This document shows, piece by piece, positions 4,835-5,348 of a stretch of 5,348 nt of DNA; the first letter of the stretch is position 1, and each line of letters opens with the position of its first letter. Source of the DNA: Blastocatellia bacterium (GTDB lineage Bacteria > Acidobacteriota > Blastocatellia > Pyrinomonadales > Pyrinomonadaceae); the NCBI GenBank assembly GCA_003175865.1, contig PSRF01000098.1:1-5348 (forward strand), read 5' to 3'. The position numbers and the translations under genes are program-made. Under the pieces are notes generated by a model. The model was not told the origin of the DNA. It saw only the letters and a program-made list of their open reading frames with translations, and did no database searches.

Positions 4835-5348
4835 TTAGGTGATTACGCGCTGCGGCTTTGTGCGGCGCTCATCAAGCACGTCGATGCTTTCCTTGACACG
4901 GTTATAAATGCCGTCAGCATCAAGTCCGTATTTGGCCAACAACAGTTTGGCATCACCGTGCGTGATTAGACGATCGGGAATTCCCATTCGGACAACACGA
5001 ACCTTGTCCTGCAAACCGTTTTCCTCCAACAACTCCAGTACTGCAGAACCAAAGCCTCCCGCGAGATAGGCTTCTTCGACAGTCACGATCAAACGTTTTG
5101 TTCGCGCCAGTGCGAGCAGCAAAGGCGCATCAAGGGGCTTAACAAAGCGAGCATTCACAACCGTCGTTTCGATCTGTTCTTTGGCCAAATGTTCAGCGGC
5201 TGCGAGCGACGGGGGGACCATCGAGCCATAGGCGACAATGGCGATCTCGCCCCCATCGCAAAGAATTTCCCCCTTACCAATTTCAAGCAACTCTGGTTCT
5301 CGGTCGACGGACACGCCAACTCCGTTACCGCGCGGATAACGCATCGCT
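4835..5348 (-). CDS. dxs: 1-deoxy-D-xylulose-5-phosphate synthase, C-terminal part (5' end outside the window)
   Basis: DXS is a cytosolic thiamine-diphosphate enzyme that condenses pyruvate with glyceraldehyde 3-phosphate to give DXP, the first step of the MEP pathway to isoprenoids and also a precursor for thiamine and pyridoxal. Roughly the last 171 codons are present, out of about 620-640 in the family. The visible part begins at the end of the pyrimidine-binding domain with AMRYPRGNGVGV, and then covers the transketolase C-terminal domain: LEIGKGEIL, AIVAYGSMV, VVNARFVKPLD, VTVEEAYLAGGFGSAVLELL and GIPDRLITHG. These match the family motifs in order. The frame stays open to the window edge, and the methionine at 5344 is internal, not a start. 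The ThDP-binding N-terminal domain is not in view. A strong hairpin follows the stop codon. Confidence 0.96.
   Translation of the reverse strand, partial: AMRYPRGNGVGVSVDREPELLEIGKGEILCDGGEIAIVAYGSMVPPSLAAAEHLAKEQIETTVVNARFVKPLDAPLLLALARTKRLIVTVEEAYLAGGFGSAVLELLEENGLQDKVRVVRMGIPDRLITHGDAKLLLAKYGLDADGIYNRVKESIDVLDERRTKPQRVIT

Overview
All recognisable genes lie on the minus strand, so the window reads right to left: the 3' end of dxs, a single-pass membrane protein of unknown function, a small cysteine-containing protein, tlyA, nadK, and an aspartate/glutamate-type cation symporter. The plus strand carries no gene I can support. The base composition looks close to balanced. The set dxs, tlyA and nadK in that order, with a low-complexity membrane protein between dxs and tlyA, together with the sequence flavour of the proteins, fits a member of the Acidobacteriota, perhaps class Blastocatellia. 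That assignment is inference from gene order and family resemblance, not from a search.

Region by region. 4835-5348 is the C-terminal third of DXS, the first enzyme of the MEP isoprenoid pathway; it runs off the window. 4604-4834 holds a strong hairpin behind dxs and otherwise nothing clear. 4034-4603 encodes a 189-residue protein with one membrane helix. 3769-4033 is an intergenic stretch rich in structure: a degenerate heptamer repeat, a plausible sigma-70 promoter, and three perfect copies of the 9-mer CTTAAACGG/CCGTTTAAG plus a shorter fourth that could form alternative RNA stems. 3505-3768 is a small gene with a CxxC motif, closed by a hairpin plus T-tract. 3360-3504 carries a candidate tlyA promoter and a short palindrome. 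2607-3359 is tlyA. 2278-2606 (329 bases without a gene) holds a hairpin behind tlyA, a near-consensus promoter for nadK, and a 91-base nested inverted repeat. 1399-2277 is nadK and 18-1364 is the symporter, 34 bases downstream and probably cotranscribed.

The genes are mostly housekeeping: isoprenoid precursor synthesis, rRNA 2'-O-methylation, NADP supply and amino-acid or dicarboxylate uptake. The most interesting material is between them. The palindromes ahead of tlyA and nadK share the terminal sequence TTTGGAGTGCG, suggesting two members of one dispersed repeat family, each lying in a predicted 5' leader. The CTTAAACGG cluster ahead of the small cysteine protein looks like either an operator array or a switching RNA leader. 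I saw no CRISPR array, tRNA, rRNA or transposase gene.
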